From NCBI GenBank assembly GCA_028622995.1, contig JAJQJQ010000005.1, positions 372,001 through 436,000 of the forward strand: 64,000 bases of DNA. The letters run 5' to 3'. Under the pieces are notes generated by a model. That model was not told the origin of the DNA. It saw only the letters and a program-made list of their open reading frames with translations, and did no database searches. Shown here piece after piece: positions 11,045 to 22,200 of the stretch; position 1 is the first letter of the stretch, and each line of letters starts with the position of its first letter. The position numbers and the translations under genes were made by a program. This stretch comes from Panagrolaimus kolymaensis (taxonomy: Eukaryota; Nematoda; Chromadorea; Rhabditida; Panagrolaimidae).

Positions 11045-11333
11045 TGATGACATGAGATCGATAATAATAAAAATATTAAACAGCTAACAATTTGCTCAAA
11101 CTATCAAAACAACATTCAAATCCTCATAAGTTTAGATTTAAATTCTTGAACCATTAAAATTTGATTGTAACAAGTAAAAAGCCAAAATCATTTCCTCAAA
11201 ACAAAGAACACAAAAAAATAAGAAAGATTAGTATTTATTTCGGAATTTAAAATATCACATTTACAATATTAAAGTTATTATTAGTTGACTGAGTGAGCGA
11301 GCAATGGAGACAAAGCATCAGCTGAATGAGATA
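11045..11333. other. Convergent intergenic region, about 290 bases
   Basis: Short spacer with the 3' ends of two convergent genes. AATAAA-type signals are present; nothing else is seen. Confidence 0.4.
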
Positions 11334-12328
11334 TCATTGTTGAGATGATGATTGTTGAGAGTAGGCTGAAAATGGAAAATACAAATTAGTTATAAATTCC
11401 AAATCACAAAAATAGTAAACTTACATTCAGGTTGAGGCTGAAGTTGAGATGGTTGAGGTGGATAAGGAGTTGGTTGATAGACAGGTGTATAAACTGGAGT
11501 ATATACCGGAGTGGCAACAGGAAGAGGATCAATTTGAACGATGCTTTGTTGGCGACGAGATGTAGGAGGAGGCAATTGAGCTTCTTGGCGACGTGATGAA
11601 GGATCAATTTGAAAGATGTTTTCTTGACGACGAGATGTTAGAGGAGGAGGTAATTGAGTTTCATGATGACTTTTATGATGATTTTTATGATGACGACGAT
11701 GTTTTTCCTTTGATTTTTCACTTGATGTCTTAGTAATTTTCACAGATTGAATTTGACGTCCATCAGGTAAGATCTTAGTATCACGTTCAATAACCGTTTC
11801 AATTTCGATAACATTCGAAGCACGTTGTGCAGGTTTAGCTGGTACAGGAGCAGGTTGTTGAAGTTGAGGAGCTTGATTCTTAGCAGTTTGAGCAGCAATC
11901 GCTGCAGCTCTAGCTTGTTCAATTGCATCATTTTGTTTCTTTTGTTCACGTTCCTTTGCAGCTTTCTTTTTCTTTTCTTTAGCTTCAGCAATTTTACAGC
12001 AACAGCAGCAAATCAAAGCGCATACAAAAATTACAATGAGAATACCTAACATAGCCAAAAATATCCATGCTTCAAGACCAAGAATAAGCCATCCAGGTTC
12101 AGTTGTTGTTGTGATCAAAGGTTCAGTTGTTGTTGTGATTAAATCAGCCATGCTTGGAATATTGACAAAACCAAAATCAGGAACAAAAGGTCGAAGTTTG
12201 ATGACACCATTATCAGTAGTTGAAACCATTGAAGAATTATTTGAAAATTCTGTTGAGTTGTCACCACCAAGAGTCGTTGTTGCAGGCATCGGCATTAGAC
12301 CAGGAAAATTCAGACTTGGAGAAGACAT
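11334..12328 (-). CDS. Single-pass membrane protein with Cys cluster and basic, Gln/Pro-rich cytoplasmic tail, 311 residues
   Basis: Exons 12328-11425 and 11365-11334 join in phase, the second adding only SYSQQSSSQQ before the stop. I start at the ATG at 12328 because the codons upstream in the frame are not ATG and a TATA box lies 58 bases further up. There is no N-terminal signal peptide; about 90 Thr/Asn/Ser-rich residues with N-glycosylation sequons precede one membrane segment (WIFLAMLGILIVIFVCALI). It is followed at once by CCCCCK, likely palmitoylated, and a Lys-rich helix, so the orientation is probably N-out. The tail contains a His/Lys run (HRRHHKNHHKSHH), three related Ser-Arg-Arg-Gln motifs and a VYTPVYTPVYQPTP repeat. 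Family not recognised. Confidence 0.65.
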
Positions 12329-12385
12329 CACCAATCTCAACGAAATAAGTCGAGCAATAATGAAGCAAAATTATTGAAGGCTTTT

Positions 12386-12393
12386 CTTTTATA
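12386..12393 (-). promoter_or_regulatory. TATA box (TATAAAAG) of the membrane-protein gene
   Basis: Read on the minus strand, TATAAAAG lies 58 bases upstream of the ATG at 12328. That spacing would leave a 5' leader of about 30 bases. It is one of the few TATA boxes in this AT-rich window placed at a sensible distance from a supported start. Confidence 0.5.
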
Positions 12394-12796
12394 TTCAAAA
12401 TCGAGGTTGAATGAAAACATGCTAATTTTGCATAAGTTTTTCATAGCAAAAAAATAATAAGAAGAATAATGAAACTTTGCTATTTTTTATGCTTTCAAAA
12501 ATCAAGGATTGTTTTTCCAAATCAAAAAATGGAATCTAAAAAACAGAGCAAGAGCAACCATTCTTTTTGAGAATCAAAACACTTTTATTTATCTTTTGCA
12601 CGATTACAATTTTTTAGGATTTCTTTTTGCATCTTTTTTTTTAATAAACATTTGTATTTTTTGTCGTGAAACACGTGAATTATTTTTATTCGAATGTTTT
12701 ATTCTGTTTTTATTTTTAGCTTCTCTATTTAAACAAATAACGATCAATCTAAGCTTCCATTTTTCTCGAACTCGTGTAAAACTACAGACATTTAAA

Positions 12797-13773
12797 ATGT
12801 TTTCATTTTTGCAAAATCTTGGTAATAATGGAAATCCTGGTGGCGACATGAACATCGAAGGCTCAGCTCCAATTGTTATTAACGCTCAAGGAGATCATTC
12901 TGCAACTGTAAGTTATTTTACATTTGACATTTCATAGGAGTTTATAATCCATTTAATTTTTAGATCTTTTTCTTTCATGGTTTAGGTGATCAAGGTCATG
13001 GATGTGCTCGAATTTTTCGTGAAGATTTAGTTTTACCACCTCATGTCAAAGTTGTTTGTCCAAATGCGTAAGGCAAATTTTTTATGGAACTAAATTCCTC
13101 TTGAATATTTTGTTTTTTAGTGCTGCTCGACCTGTTGCTATTAGCTTTGGATTTCGGTTTGAAACTTTTTTATGTAAACTTTTTAACAATATGTTTTTTT
13201 TTAGGATTCCAGCATGGTTCAACATTTTAGGTCTCACTGAAACTTCACCTGAAGATGCTGAAGGTATTCAACGTGCAGCAGAATATGTTCATGGTCTTAT
13301 TAATGCTGAAATTAACGCTGGAATTCCTTCCGACCGCATTGTACTTGCTGGAATGTCTATGGGTGGAGCCCTTGCTTTGTTCAGTGGTTTAACATTTGAT
13401 AAACCTTTGGGTGCTATTGTTGGTCTAAGTTCTTACCTTTTACAACGTGAAAGAATTCCTGGAGTAACTTTATTTTAAGATGATCTGCTTTTGTAATCAA
13501 ATTTTTTTATTTTAGACTAACACCGCAAATTTGAATACTCCAGTTTTTCTTGCTCATGGAACTCAAGTAACGTTACCTTTACAAATTACATACATATAAT
13601 TTCTTCTTTATTTTTAGGATCCATTGGTACCTTTTGATTATGGTCGAAGAACTCATGAAGCTATCTTGACATTCAATCCAAATGCTCTATTGATTCCATA
13701 TCCAATGGGTCACTCATGCTGTGCTGATGAAATGAATGATGTTAAAAACTTTTTGGAAAATATTTTGAAATAA
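12797..13773 (+). CDS. Acyl-protein thioesterase / lysophospholipase-I family (alpha/beta hydrolase), 238 residues
   Basis: This family removes palmitate from cysteines of cytosolic and membrane-bound proteins. Six exons (12797-12907, 12964-13067, 13121-13156, 13205-13463, 13516-13566, 13618-13773) join in phase. The product has the family's oxyanion segment FFFHGLGDQGHG, the PAWFNILGL segment (family PSWFDI-GL) and SPEDAEGIQRAAEYV. The nucleophile elbow is GMSMGGA (usual G-F-S-Q-G-G), the catalytic Asp is in HGTQDPLVP, and the catalytic His is in PMGHSCC. All three catalytic residues are therefore present. Length matches the family (about 220-240). The Gln after the nucleophile is replaced by Met, and an extra 30 or so residues precede the first strand. 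There is no signal peptide, so it is presumably cytosolic. Confidence 0.9.
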
Positions 13774-14033
13774 GCTTTTTATTATTATTGTAAAGTGTTA
13801 TTCATGCATGTTTTTATGACGGATTAGTATTGTAATAAAGTCACGTGTTTTGCAGTTTTTGTAAATTTTTGATAACTTCTGTTTCGATTTGTTTTGTTTT
13901 TTTTTTCACTCGAAAATTCAACTTTTTATGGTTTTCATTCATTTTTGATAATTAATTCGGCAAAATCAAAACAAATAATTTTTTCGATGTGGAAATTGCA
14001 AAAATCTAAAAAGTCAATCGGCTTTAATGTTTT

Positions 14034-14862
14034 TTATAAAAAGTTAAGAAAAATTACATTAGTTCCAAGTGCTTGAAAATTCTTTGAAGTTTCAATATTG
14101 GATGTCAAAATTTTTGATCGAACTTTCCGATGATTTTTAAGTAAATCCCATTTTGAGATATCACCTTTAGAATCAATGGAAAATGCATCATTTTGGAATA
14201 TGGTAAACGATAATGGATGATTTTCTGATGACGTGAAAGTGAATTCATATTCAAAGGCGCTGAAACATGGATGTTTAAGTTTCTGTCTAATTCACTAAAC
14301 TCCATTAACCCTGGAGAATAAAAAAAAGTCAGGTTTCGAAACAGTTAATTTTTGTCTTACCTATATTCAGCAAACTTTTTTGGATTAAAAATTACAGCTT
14401 TATTTAGGTTTCCAAAAAATACGAGAATATTCCCATTTTCCATAATCAAAAACTTTTTCATTTTACTTTGATTTAAAACTTTCTCAGATATTTGTTTCGA
14501 ATTTATATGAATGCCTGTTTCAATTTCATACACCGAAAGCCATGTATCGGTTATAGCAAACAAGTATGATTCTTTGCAATAAATTTCTTTAATGGAATCA
14601 GTGAGTTTTGATTTTGGAATGATACTGAAAAAACTTTTTAACTTTGTTTTTGGGTTTTTTTAAAAGGAAAGAAAAAAAGCTACCGTAAAAGTTTAGTGGA
14701 GTCATTCAAAGAATAAACATAAAAATGCTCGGAAGAAGCAACAATGTAACGATTATTATTTGTTAGAGTTATTGAGCATGGTTCAAAGTCAGTGATTTTG
14801 GTATCAAATATTAGTTTCAATTTGGAGTTTGAAATGCAAAATACTTTGGTTCCTGAAAGCAC
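14034..14862 (-). CDS. Beta-propeller (WD-like) repeat protein, C-terminal exons
   Basis: Exons 14862-14684, 14624-14361 and 14259-14034 join in phase and end FLNFL plus stop, 223 codons in all. The sequence alternates short beta-strand-like blocks of WD/propeller character: TNNNRYIVASSEHFYVYSL, KESYLFAITDTWLSVYEIE, MENGNILVFFGNLNKAVIF, and FQNDAFSIDSKGDISKWDL. The last acceptor is the TTTCAG ending at 14260. An earlier CAG would meet a stop after five codons. The first exon opens in phase 0 at 14862, so an upstream exon is needed. The one ending at 15346 fits (phase 0, GTAAGT donor), which would make this the 3' half of the gene listed at 15178-18460. An independent start near 15.1 kb is also possible. 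Confidence 0.55.
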
Positions 14863-15064
14863 CTAAAAAAGATACAACGAAGGTGTGTTATGGCTGCTTT
14901 GATGATTAATATCTTTTCAATGTTTTTGATTTAAAAAAATAAGAAATGGATATTCCATAATGTAAAATTTTTTAATCGCCAGTTTGCTTGAAAAAAAATC
15001 TTTGAAGCATCAACAAAAAAAATTTCTTCAAACAAAAATACCAAAAAGATGCTTTTCTCTGATT

Positions 15065-15320
15065 CTCTGACGCGCAAGTTTGATTCGTTCTATTTGTTTA
15101 TTAGTCAATCTTATTTAAGCTTCTCCCGGATCTAATTTATTTGACGTATATACGTTCCTAAAGGTTCGTATTAAAATTCAAGCCCAATTATTTGCGGCTA
15201 ATGAATAAAATTCATAAATTTTGGAAAGCCTTTGCTTTTTAGCAAAGGCAAATTTTATCTTGGAAGAAGAAGGTCGTGTTGCAGCGGTTGATGAACTAAT
15301 TTGTTCTTTTTTATGAATCG
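15065..15320. repeat. Copy A of a dispersed duplicated block (partner at 20148-20395)
   Basis: About 250 bases, roughly 85-90% identical by eye to the partner 5 kb away and in the same orientation. Shared landmarks include AATTTATTTGACGT, AAGGTTCGTATTAAA and GCAAAGGCAAATTTTATCTT. This copy overlaps the possible terminal exon of the minus-strand gene and keeps its reading frame open. Confidence 0.75.
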
Positions 15321-18300
15321 TATCTGTTGCGTAACTATTACTTACTAGAGTTACATCATTATTGGCTTCCATTTTTAATAATCCTCCATCATTATCTGAA
15401 TCTTGATTTAGCGAAATAAAGTTAGGTTTCTAAAAAACGGTTATCATTTGCCAGCCTTTTTTTTGTTATCATTCATACAATTAAATTTTTAAATGACCAT
15501 TTTTCTATTCCAATTTGATGTTTATTATTTTGGTGATTTTTTATAAGCAAGAAAAATGAATCCTGAAAAAATATAAAAATAAATATAAAAATGTATCATT
15601 TTTTTGTTTTATTATTTTTGTTGTTGCATTTTTTAAAAATAAGATTTTAAGGATCCAATTATTGTACCTCAAATTTTTTTTATTGCATTCCACCTTTTTT
15701 TTCTTTCTACCTCCATCATTTTTTGTCTTGACCTTCACGCAGTATAAAAAAAAATATAAGTTTATATATTATTCGATTCGATCATTATTGTCTCAAACTC
15801 TCCACTCACACATACATTCCTTCTTTTTTTTTCTCATGCGCAAAATGCATTCAATATTTTTTTGGAGGAGGCGCATTGAACCAAATAAGGAAGAGAAGGA
15901 AAAAAACTTCAAAAAAAAAATTGATTGCCGCCAATGGCGAAGACGACCACGAAGACGATGGTGCTCTAATTTTTGGTTTACAGCGTAATTTTTTTTATTT
16001 ATTAACGTTTCTTCAATTTTCTTTTTTCTTTATTTTTGTGAAAGAAAAATAAAATAAAAATCAGTTTATTGATTGTTGTTGATTTTTTGGAAGGATTTTT
16101 TGATTTAATCAATTTTTGAAATTCCCCAAATCCCCATCGCCTGCTTTTATAAAAGTAAAATGTATTTTTCTCGAATTCGATGGTCATTTATTTTGGGTTT
16201 AATATTTTTATATTGTTTTGCACATTTTTTACATAATCATTCCAAAGATTCATGGCTGCCCGAACCCATATTGGATTCAACCCTTAAAAAGAAAACTGCG
16301 GATGGTCCATTAATTTTAAGGGATGATATTTTTGATAATGGCGGTGGAAAAAAGAATGGAAGAGTGATTCATGGCGCAGCTGTATTACAGGGAAATTTGG
16401 ATGGTGAAATTTTTGTTGATGCTCCTATTAGTAAAGTAACTGAATCACCACCAAAAAATATTGAAATATCTGAGAAATTTTTAAAGGTAAATAATTTTGA
16501 ATTGAAATAAAGAATTTAAATAATTAATTCGAAACAATTTTCTTTTTCGATCAAAAAATAATTTTTTTAAAAAACTTAAATTTTTTGTTTCGATAAGCCC
16601 AAAACTTTTTTTTAATATTCCTTCGATTTTCGAATAAATTAATTTTACCCAATTTTTTATTTTTTTCAGAAATTTCGTTCCATCGCTAAAAAAGTTTCAA
16701 ATTCTTCCACCGATGATTTTATTTTATTTTCTGTTATCAATCATGCATATTTTAATTTAACCTCCAATTTTTTATGCAATCTTTATGCTCTCAATGAAAA
16801 ATTACATACAAAAATTTTTATTGTTTCTTTGCAAGAAGAAACATGTAAAAAATTAAAAAAAGATTGGCCCAAAATTCATTGTCATTGGTTGGAAAGTGAT
16901 AGACAGCATAATCTTGATACAGATTGGGGAAAGAAAGTTTATGTACAAATTTTAACTTTTCGAGCTCGATTACTCGAAGAATTGGCGAAGGTAAGTAAAA
17001 ATATTTATAGAATTAAGTATTCCCCGGCGTTCCAAGGCGAAAAAGGAATTCATGCCACAAAAACGTTACATATTAATATTTTCTCGGAGAAGCCCAATTT
17101 TTAATTATTTTTATCTCTAAATTTTTTTTAGCTCAAAATCGAATTTATTTTATTTGAATCTGATTCAATATGGATTAAGGAACCTTTCGACTTAATTAAA
17201 AATGCCACAACCATCGATGACGTGGATATTCTAATTCCAATAAACGGTTATACCCAAAAACAAAAATTCGCATTTGATCCTCTCGTGGCATTTAATACTC
17301 AAGCCAGAACGGATTTATTTATCGAAATGCGAAAACGCCTTGAAAATGATTCAACTTTAATGGATCAAGAAGTTTTAAATGATTTATGTTCGTCACAATT
17401 TAAAGGAGTAATCTGTAGGAATTTTGAATGGCATGAAATTGCTGATGGAAAATGGTTTAAAATGGGCGAACGTGAGCGAAAAGAATATAAACCATATATA
17501 ATAAATAATAATTATTATGTTGGAGTTAAAAATAAATCTGCTAGACAAGCTCTCAATGGTTTATGGTTTCTTTCGCCCAAAGGTAATTGTAATGTAAGTA
17601 AAGCTAAAAAGCAATTATCTAAATATCAAAAATAGATAACAACTAAGATTTCTTTACTTTTTTTTTGTTTGTTGAAAAAATACTTTGGAATTTAATTTGT
17701 TTAATTATTATTTTATTTTATTGTTTTTTTTTTGTTTTTCTTCTATTTTTATGGGTGTTAATTAAAATTACGGGTTTTTATTGTTACTTTTTTAGTGTGA
17801 AAAATAAAAATAAAATATAAATAAACTTACGTGTGCTTTTAAATAAACAAAATCCACAATTTCTGAATTTTTCAATGATTCGGGCTTTAACACGACTGAT
17901 TGCTTCATTGAAGAATCTTGTTTTCGAATAGCTAAAAGTTGATCCAAATAAATTTCTTCTGATAATTCTTCCATAATTATTTCGAACGCTGATTTTTCAA
18001 CAGATAAATCTTTGGAGGTAGTGGATTCAATTTCATATTGAGTTTCAGAATCCTAAAATTTTTTTTTACACAAAATCTCGAAGCAAAAGTTTAATATAGT
18101 TTTTAGTTTACTTTTATCTCTATAGGTTCTGTATTGGCTGAAGTGGTAATTTTATGAGCTGGAATATATTCAGTTTGTAAACAAACATCTTTAGTTTTTG
18201 GTTTATCATCTCCCGTTGGTAAAGGTTCGGCAATAATCCATGGTGGAAGATCTTTCACATCGCAATGAACTCGATGTAAAATAATTTTTCTAACTTTTTG

Positions 18301-18460
18301 ATGAATGCTTTCTTTTTCACAATCATCTTCAGTGGAAGAAATTGGACTCAAGTAATCTATAAAAAAACACTTTCGTTAAATTTAATAGAAAATTTTTATA
18401 ACCTGGAGTTTTGCCTCGAAAATTAACTTTTGGTATTCGAAATTTTGCTTTGAAAGTATT
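15178..18460 (-). CDS. Unrecognised protein gene, multi-exon; host of the nested glycosyltransferase gene
   Basis: Exons, read 5' to 3' on the minus strand, are about 18460-18403 (ends NFRGKTP), 18356-18112, 18052-17831 and 15429 onward. All join in phase. The product contains VRKIILHRVHCDVKDLPPW, then a Glu/Ser-rich helical region (MEELSEEIYLDQLLAIRKQ) and SLNQDSDNDGG. From 15429 the frame either reads on to a stop at 15178 (ending AANNWA) or is spliced at the GTAAGT after 15346 into the propeller exons at 14862. Phases allow both. The 5' end is unresolved: no ATG lies in the open part of the first exon, whose GTTATA donor is weak. The 2401-base intron 15430-17830 contains a whole gene on the opposite strand. 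I do not recognise the family. Confidence 0.5.
16160..17635 (+). CDS. Type II membrane glycosyltransferase, nucleotide-diphospho-sugar transferase fold (PF03407-like), 383 residues
   Basis: Exons 16160-16486, 16670-16990 and 17132-17635 join in phase. The N-terminus has a short cytoplasmic tail and one signal anchor (WSFILGLIFLYCFAHFLH), as in Golgi enzymes. A stem of about 90 residues precedes the catalytic domain. That domain shows the family pattern: DDFILFSVINHAYFNLTSNF, then a strand (TKIFIVSLQEE), and an acidic metal-site segment LFESDSIWIKEPFD that aligns with the DxD/DVDxVWLRDP motif. Later come LIPINGYTQKQKF, NTQARTDLFIEM, and a DQEVLND helix that matches the usual D-Q block. Donor sugar and acceptor cannot be read from the sequence. 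The gene sits wholly inside an intron of the minus-strand gene. Confidence 0.75.
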
Positions 18461-21400
18461 TTATAAAAAGTTAATAGAAAAAACTCCGCAACAGTTAGTT
18501 AATTTTTCGTTGTTAAAGTCTGTGTAATAGTTTTTTTTATTTTGCATGTAATTTTAGTTTTGATCCCCCAAATTTTTTTCGCTTCTCCTAAAAACTTCAA
18601 TGTTATGAAATAATAATTTTATATAGTTTTATAAATGCAAAAAAAAAATTCTGCACATTTCCTTTTCATAAAAAAAATGCTTTTTGATTTTGGACATAGT
18701 CTCGAGAAAAAAAATGTCTAGCAATGGATGATGATGACATGCTGGCAGAGTTGTTAACTATTTTGCTTTTTGACTTTTGACTTTTTTTCATTCCATTTTT
18801 TTATTTCATCAAAGAAAGAACAAAAAAAAATATGAGTAAAATTTTTTGTTTTGAAAGACTCCTTCGGGAGCAAACCAATTTTCTGAATGAAGTTCTTATT
18901 CTTTTTTTTCGTGGGCAAAGAAACATAAAAAAAGCAAAAGCAAGCATGGATATATATGAAAAAACAAAACAATTTTGTTAGCGAACATAAAAAAATTATA
19001 TGGTACATTCATATTTTATTTTTATTTTTTTGTAGCTTTTTATTATCTTTTTTTTGTTTCTTTAATTTTTTTATGGAGCGTTTATGGCTATTATAAAAAG
19101 TAGCTTTTTTGTTGGTAAGAATGTTGCCCAAAATATTAAAAATGTTTTGGAAGAAGTGATATCCATTTTTAAAAATATTTGTAATTTTTTTGTTAGTCGT
19201 CAGGGCTTCATTCAAACAAATAAAAAATTAAAATGAAAGTTAAAGTAATTAATAAAATAAAACTTTGGTTTTATATTTATCAAAACTTCTTCCTAAATTT
19301 TTATAAATGCCATCTTCGAGAATCTTTATTTCATTTCTGTAATTCTTTTTTTTTTAAATTTTGGAGCCCATATTTCAATTATTTCCATTGATTTTATATA
19401 TCCCAAGAAATTACTTTGCCATCCATAAATTATTTTCTTATGTGTCTTTTTTATTATTATTAAAAAAAAAAGTGTTCATTGTATTCAGAAAAATAAAATA
19501 ATTTTTTTATATAAAAAATGGATTCGTCAATTTGTCAAACAAACAAAAAAAAACCCTTGCCTTTTTTTGACGCGTAGAACATTTATTTCCTTGACAATAA
19601 ATAAACGAGGCATTTTTTTTTGCATTTTCTTAGCATTTTTAAAAAAGCCAACATACATACATATAATGGTAAAATCTATTCTATGTATGTTGTTTTAACT
19701 CTCTAAAAAAATAAGTCAACGCAAAAAACCGAAAAAAGAAAAAGGTTTGTTTTCCCTTGATAATAATAATATTTGGTTTTTTTCGGACAAGTTTTAAAGT
19801 TTTTTCATTTTTGTTTCCGCTTTTGAATGGTCTTTCTTTTTCTTTTTTTTTTGTAAGTTATCGGCATTTTTATGTTTTGTTTTGCGGTGGCGTTTTTAGA
19901 ATGTTCATGGAACTTTTTTAGACCTTTGTATAAAAAAAAACACGTTAGCTAAATTTTGATGGTTTTTCAGAATTTTGTTTTTTGCTTTTATAATAAATTT
20001 AAAAAAAGAAGGATTAATTTACAAAAAGATGTAAATTTGTTATTTGGTGTTTAATAATTATTTAATGAAAGAAAAAGCTCTGAGAGAAATGGCAAAAAAA
20101 TTTTCAAACAAAAAAGCAACAGAAAATGCATTTCTTTGGTTATCTGGCAGGCGAGTTTGTTTCGCTCTCTTTGGTTTTTATCCCATCTTATTTAAACTTA
20201 TGCCGGATTTAATTTATTTGACGTTAATTCGTTCCTAAAAGGTTCGTATTAAATTCAAGCCCATTAATTTGTGGCTTATGAATAAAATTCATAAATTTTG
20301 GAATGCCTTTGCTTTTTTAGCAAAGGCAAATTTTATCTTGGAGGAAAAAGGTCCTGTTGCATCATTGGTTGAAATTATTTTTTTCTTTTTGATGGAAAAA
20401 AATTATCTGCATTTTTTGAATGTTTTTTAGTTAAAAAACGGACAAACATAATTTACTTTTCCAAATTACTTGATTGAAGAAAGATATTCTTCCAATTTTT
20501 GTTTTGCAGCAACTAACTAACAACATTCTTTCGAAGATTATAGTGTCAGTCTTCTTATTACTAAAAAAGGTGTAACATCCATCCCAAAACCATTAGATAA
20601 GATTAAGACTTGCAAGCCATTTATAAATGTTTACGTATTAGCTTTGTCGTCGGTCGACGTAGCCATGAATATTTTTTCTTTACCTTTGCTGCCATAAAAA
20701 ATTCTTTTTAGACATCCCGGAATAAAAAAAGATTAGTATTATAATTTATAAATCTTTTTATTTACAAATTCAATAGTGTTCGTTCATTTTTTGAAACATG
20801 AAAAAAAATATTATTAAATTTACTCAAAAAAATATTTATTCAAAATTTTTTTTATTTCTTGCTTTTGCTTCCTTCCTTTTTCCCTTACTTTTTTTTCGAC
20901 CGCACAGAAATTTGTTAAAACTTTTATGAAATATTTTATCTTTTTTACTTTGTGACAAAAAAAATTGCGTCAATTCAAAATATCTCTCTATTTTGTTTTG
21001 CAGCTTAAAAAACATAACATATTTGTTATTTTTTAAACAGCTTTTTTTCTTGTCCCTGTCAGAGATCAATCTATCTATGCAATCATTTTTATTTTGACGC
21101 CCTCAAGTCCTCAAAAAAAAGAAGTATGATATTGTTTGTGATTTGACACCTGCAAAGCAGGCAAGGTGGCAAAGCAGACGACAAGCTAGAATTTTTTTTA
21201 TTATCAAATTTCATAAATATATTTTCTCTTCTCATTTTTTTAGCACTTTAAATTGTCTAATAAATCCGCGTTATTGTTTTTTTAATTGTATTTCATATTT
21301 TTTATTTTTTGGCTATGACTGATTTTCCCATTTGCAAATTTATCTAAAGCATTTTTTTTGCTTGACTCCCACCGAAAAAAGGGTATCAAAAGTCCCATCA

Positions 21401-21742
21401 TCATCATCGTTCGTTTAGTTCGTTTTTTTGTTCGATAAATGAAAGATATTGTTGAGTGCTAAAAGAGAGTGATTTGTCGTCTCTTGCCATTTTATCTATC
21501 GCTAACTAACGGACGGCGGGCGGATAGGATAGGATATATTGATCTGGCTGGGGATTTTTTTTATTCTTTTTTTTTGTTTTTGTTTCAAGCATTTGGGTGG
21601 TGTGTGGCGGCGTTACTCATTTTTTGTTTTGTTTTTTTTACAACTTGAAAGACTCACTCGCCTAATTTTTTAGCCTAAAAAACTGAATTTATTTAAGTTT
21701 TTTATATTAAAACTTAGACCTTTATAAAAAAAATTATCGTCC
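18461..21742. other. Long non-coding AT-rich stretch
   Basis: Homopolymer runs of T and A dominate. Apart from the duplicated block at 20148-20395, I see no exon with splice sites and coding character. A locally GC-richer patch near 21500-21540 (GGACGGCGGGCGGATAGGAT) is unexplained. Confidence 0.35.
20148..20395. repeat. Copy B of the duplicated block, frame-broken
   Basis: Partner of 15065-15320. On the minus strand it begins with the same SSKIKFAFAKK frame, but one extra A in the following lysine run shifts the frame to a stop. It therefore looks like a decayed copy of a coding segment. Confidence 0.7.
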
Positions 21743-21821
21743 CAAAATCAAGCAACGTAACCGAAAAATTATTGACGAAAGAAACCCCAAAAAGAGATTA
21801 TTAATTACTTTCTTTGAAGCT

Positions 21822-22200
21822 TTAAAATCTGAATTTTTCTTTAATAATTAAAAAGTTTTTAAACCCACCAAATAAATCCTTTTCTTCATTTTCGAGTTTA
21901 TCATTTTCTTCCTCTTTCGTCGCTTCTTCTTCCCTTTCTTTTTCTTCAGCTTCTTTTTGCTCAAGCCTAGCTTGAATTACGCTTTCTAATTTCTTTTCTT
22001 TTTCCCGTTTCTTTTGGATTATTTCATCTTTATCTTCTTCGTCTGAACTTTCTTGAGCGGTAAAAAGGGTATTAAAAATTCGCAATTGCGTGGAGGATTC
22101 TTTTTTAACTAAATTTGCTGCTATCTTTCTTTTGGCAGCGGCATTATGTAGAACTTGAGCATTTTCACGAAATTTTTTCATTATTTGGAGGTCAAAAAAA
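21822..22200 (-). CDS. Lys/Glu-rich coiled-coil protein exon, possibly pinin-like
   Basis: An open frame runs from a TTTCAG acceptor (22201-22202) to a stop at 21822. It contains MKKFRENAQVLHNAAAKRKI, then TQLRIFNTLFTAQESSDEED and a long charged helix (KKREKEKKLESVIQARLEQK; EEKEREEEATKEEENDKLEN; EEKDLFGGF). The order of a basic patch, a short R-I/M-F motif and a Glu/Lys helix ending in D/E-L-F recalls the pinin/SDK/memA domain of splicing-associated proteins. That is a weak, recalled resemblance. A GTGGGT donor within DLFGG and a TTCAG acceptor at about 21840 would open a further 35 codons, so the 3' end is uncertain. At least one upstream exon is expected. Confidence 0.4.

Noticed and set aside
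14105..14305. Minus-strand frame MEFSELDRNLNIHVS as the last exon of the propeller gene
   Set aside because: It is in the wrong phase for the preceding exon; the TTTCAG at 14260 gives a propeller-like frame ending at 14034 instead.
20044..20238. Open frame of 64 codons beginning MVFNNYLMKEKALREMAK
   Set aside because: It overlaps the decayed duplicated block in the other orientation and has no conserved features.
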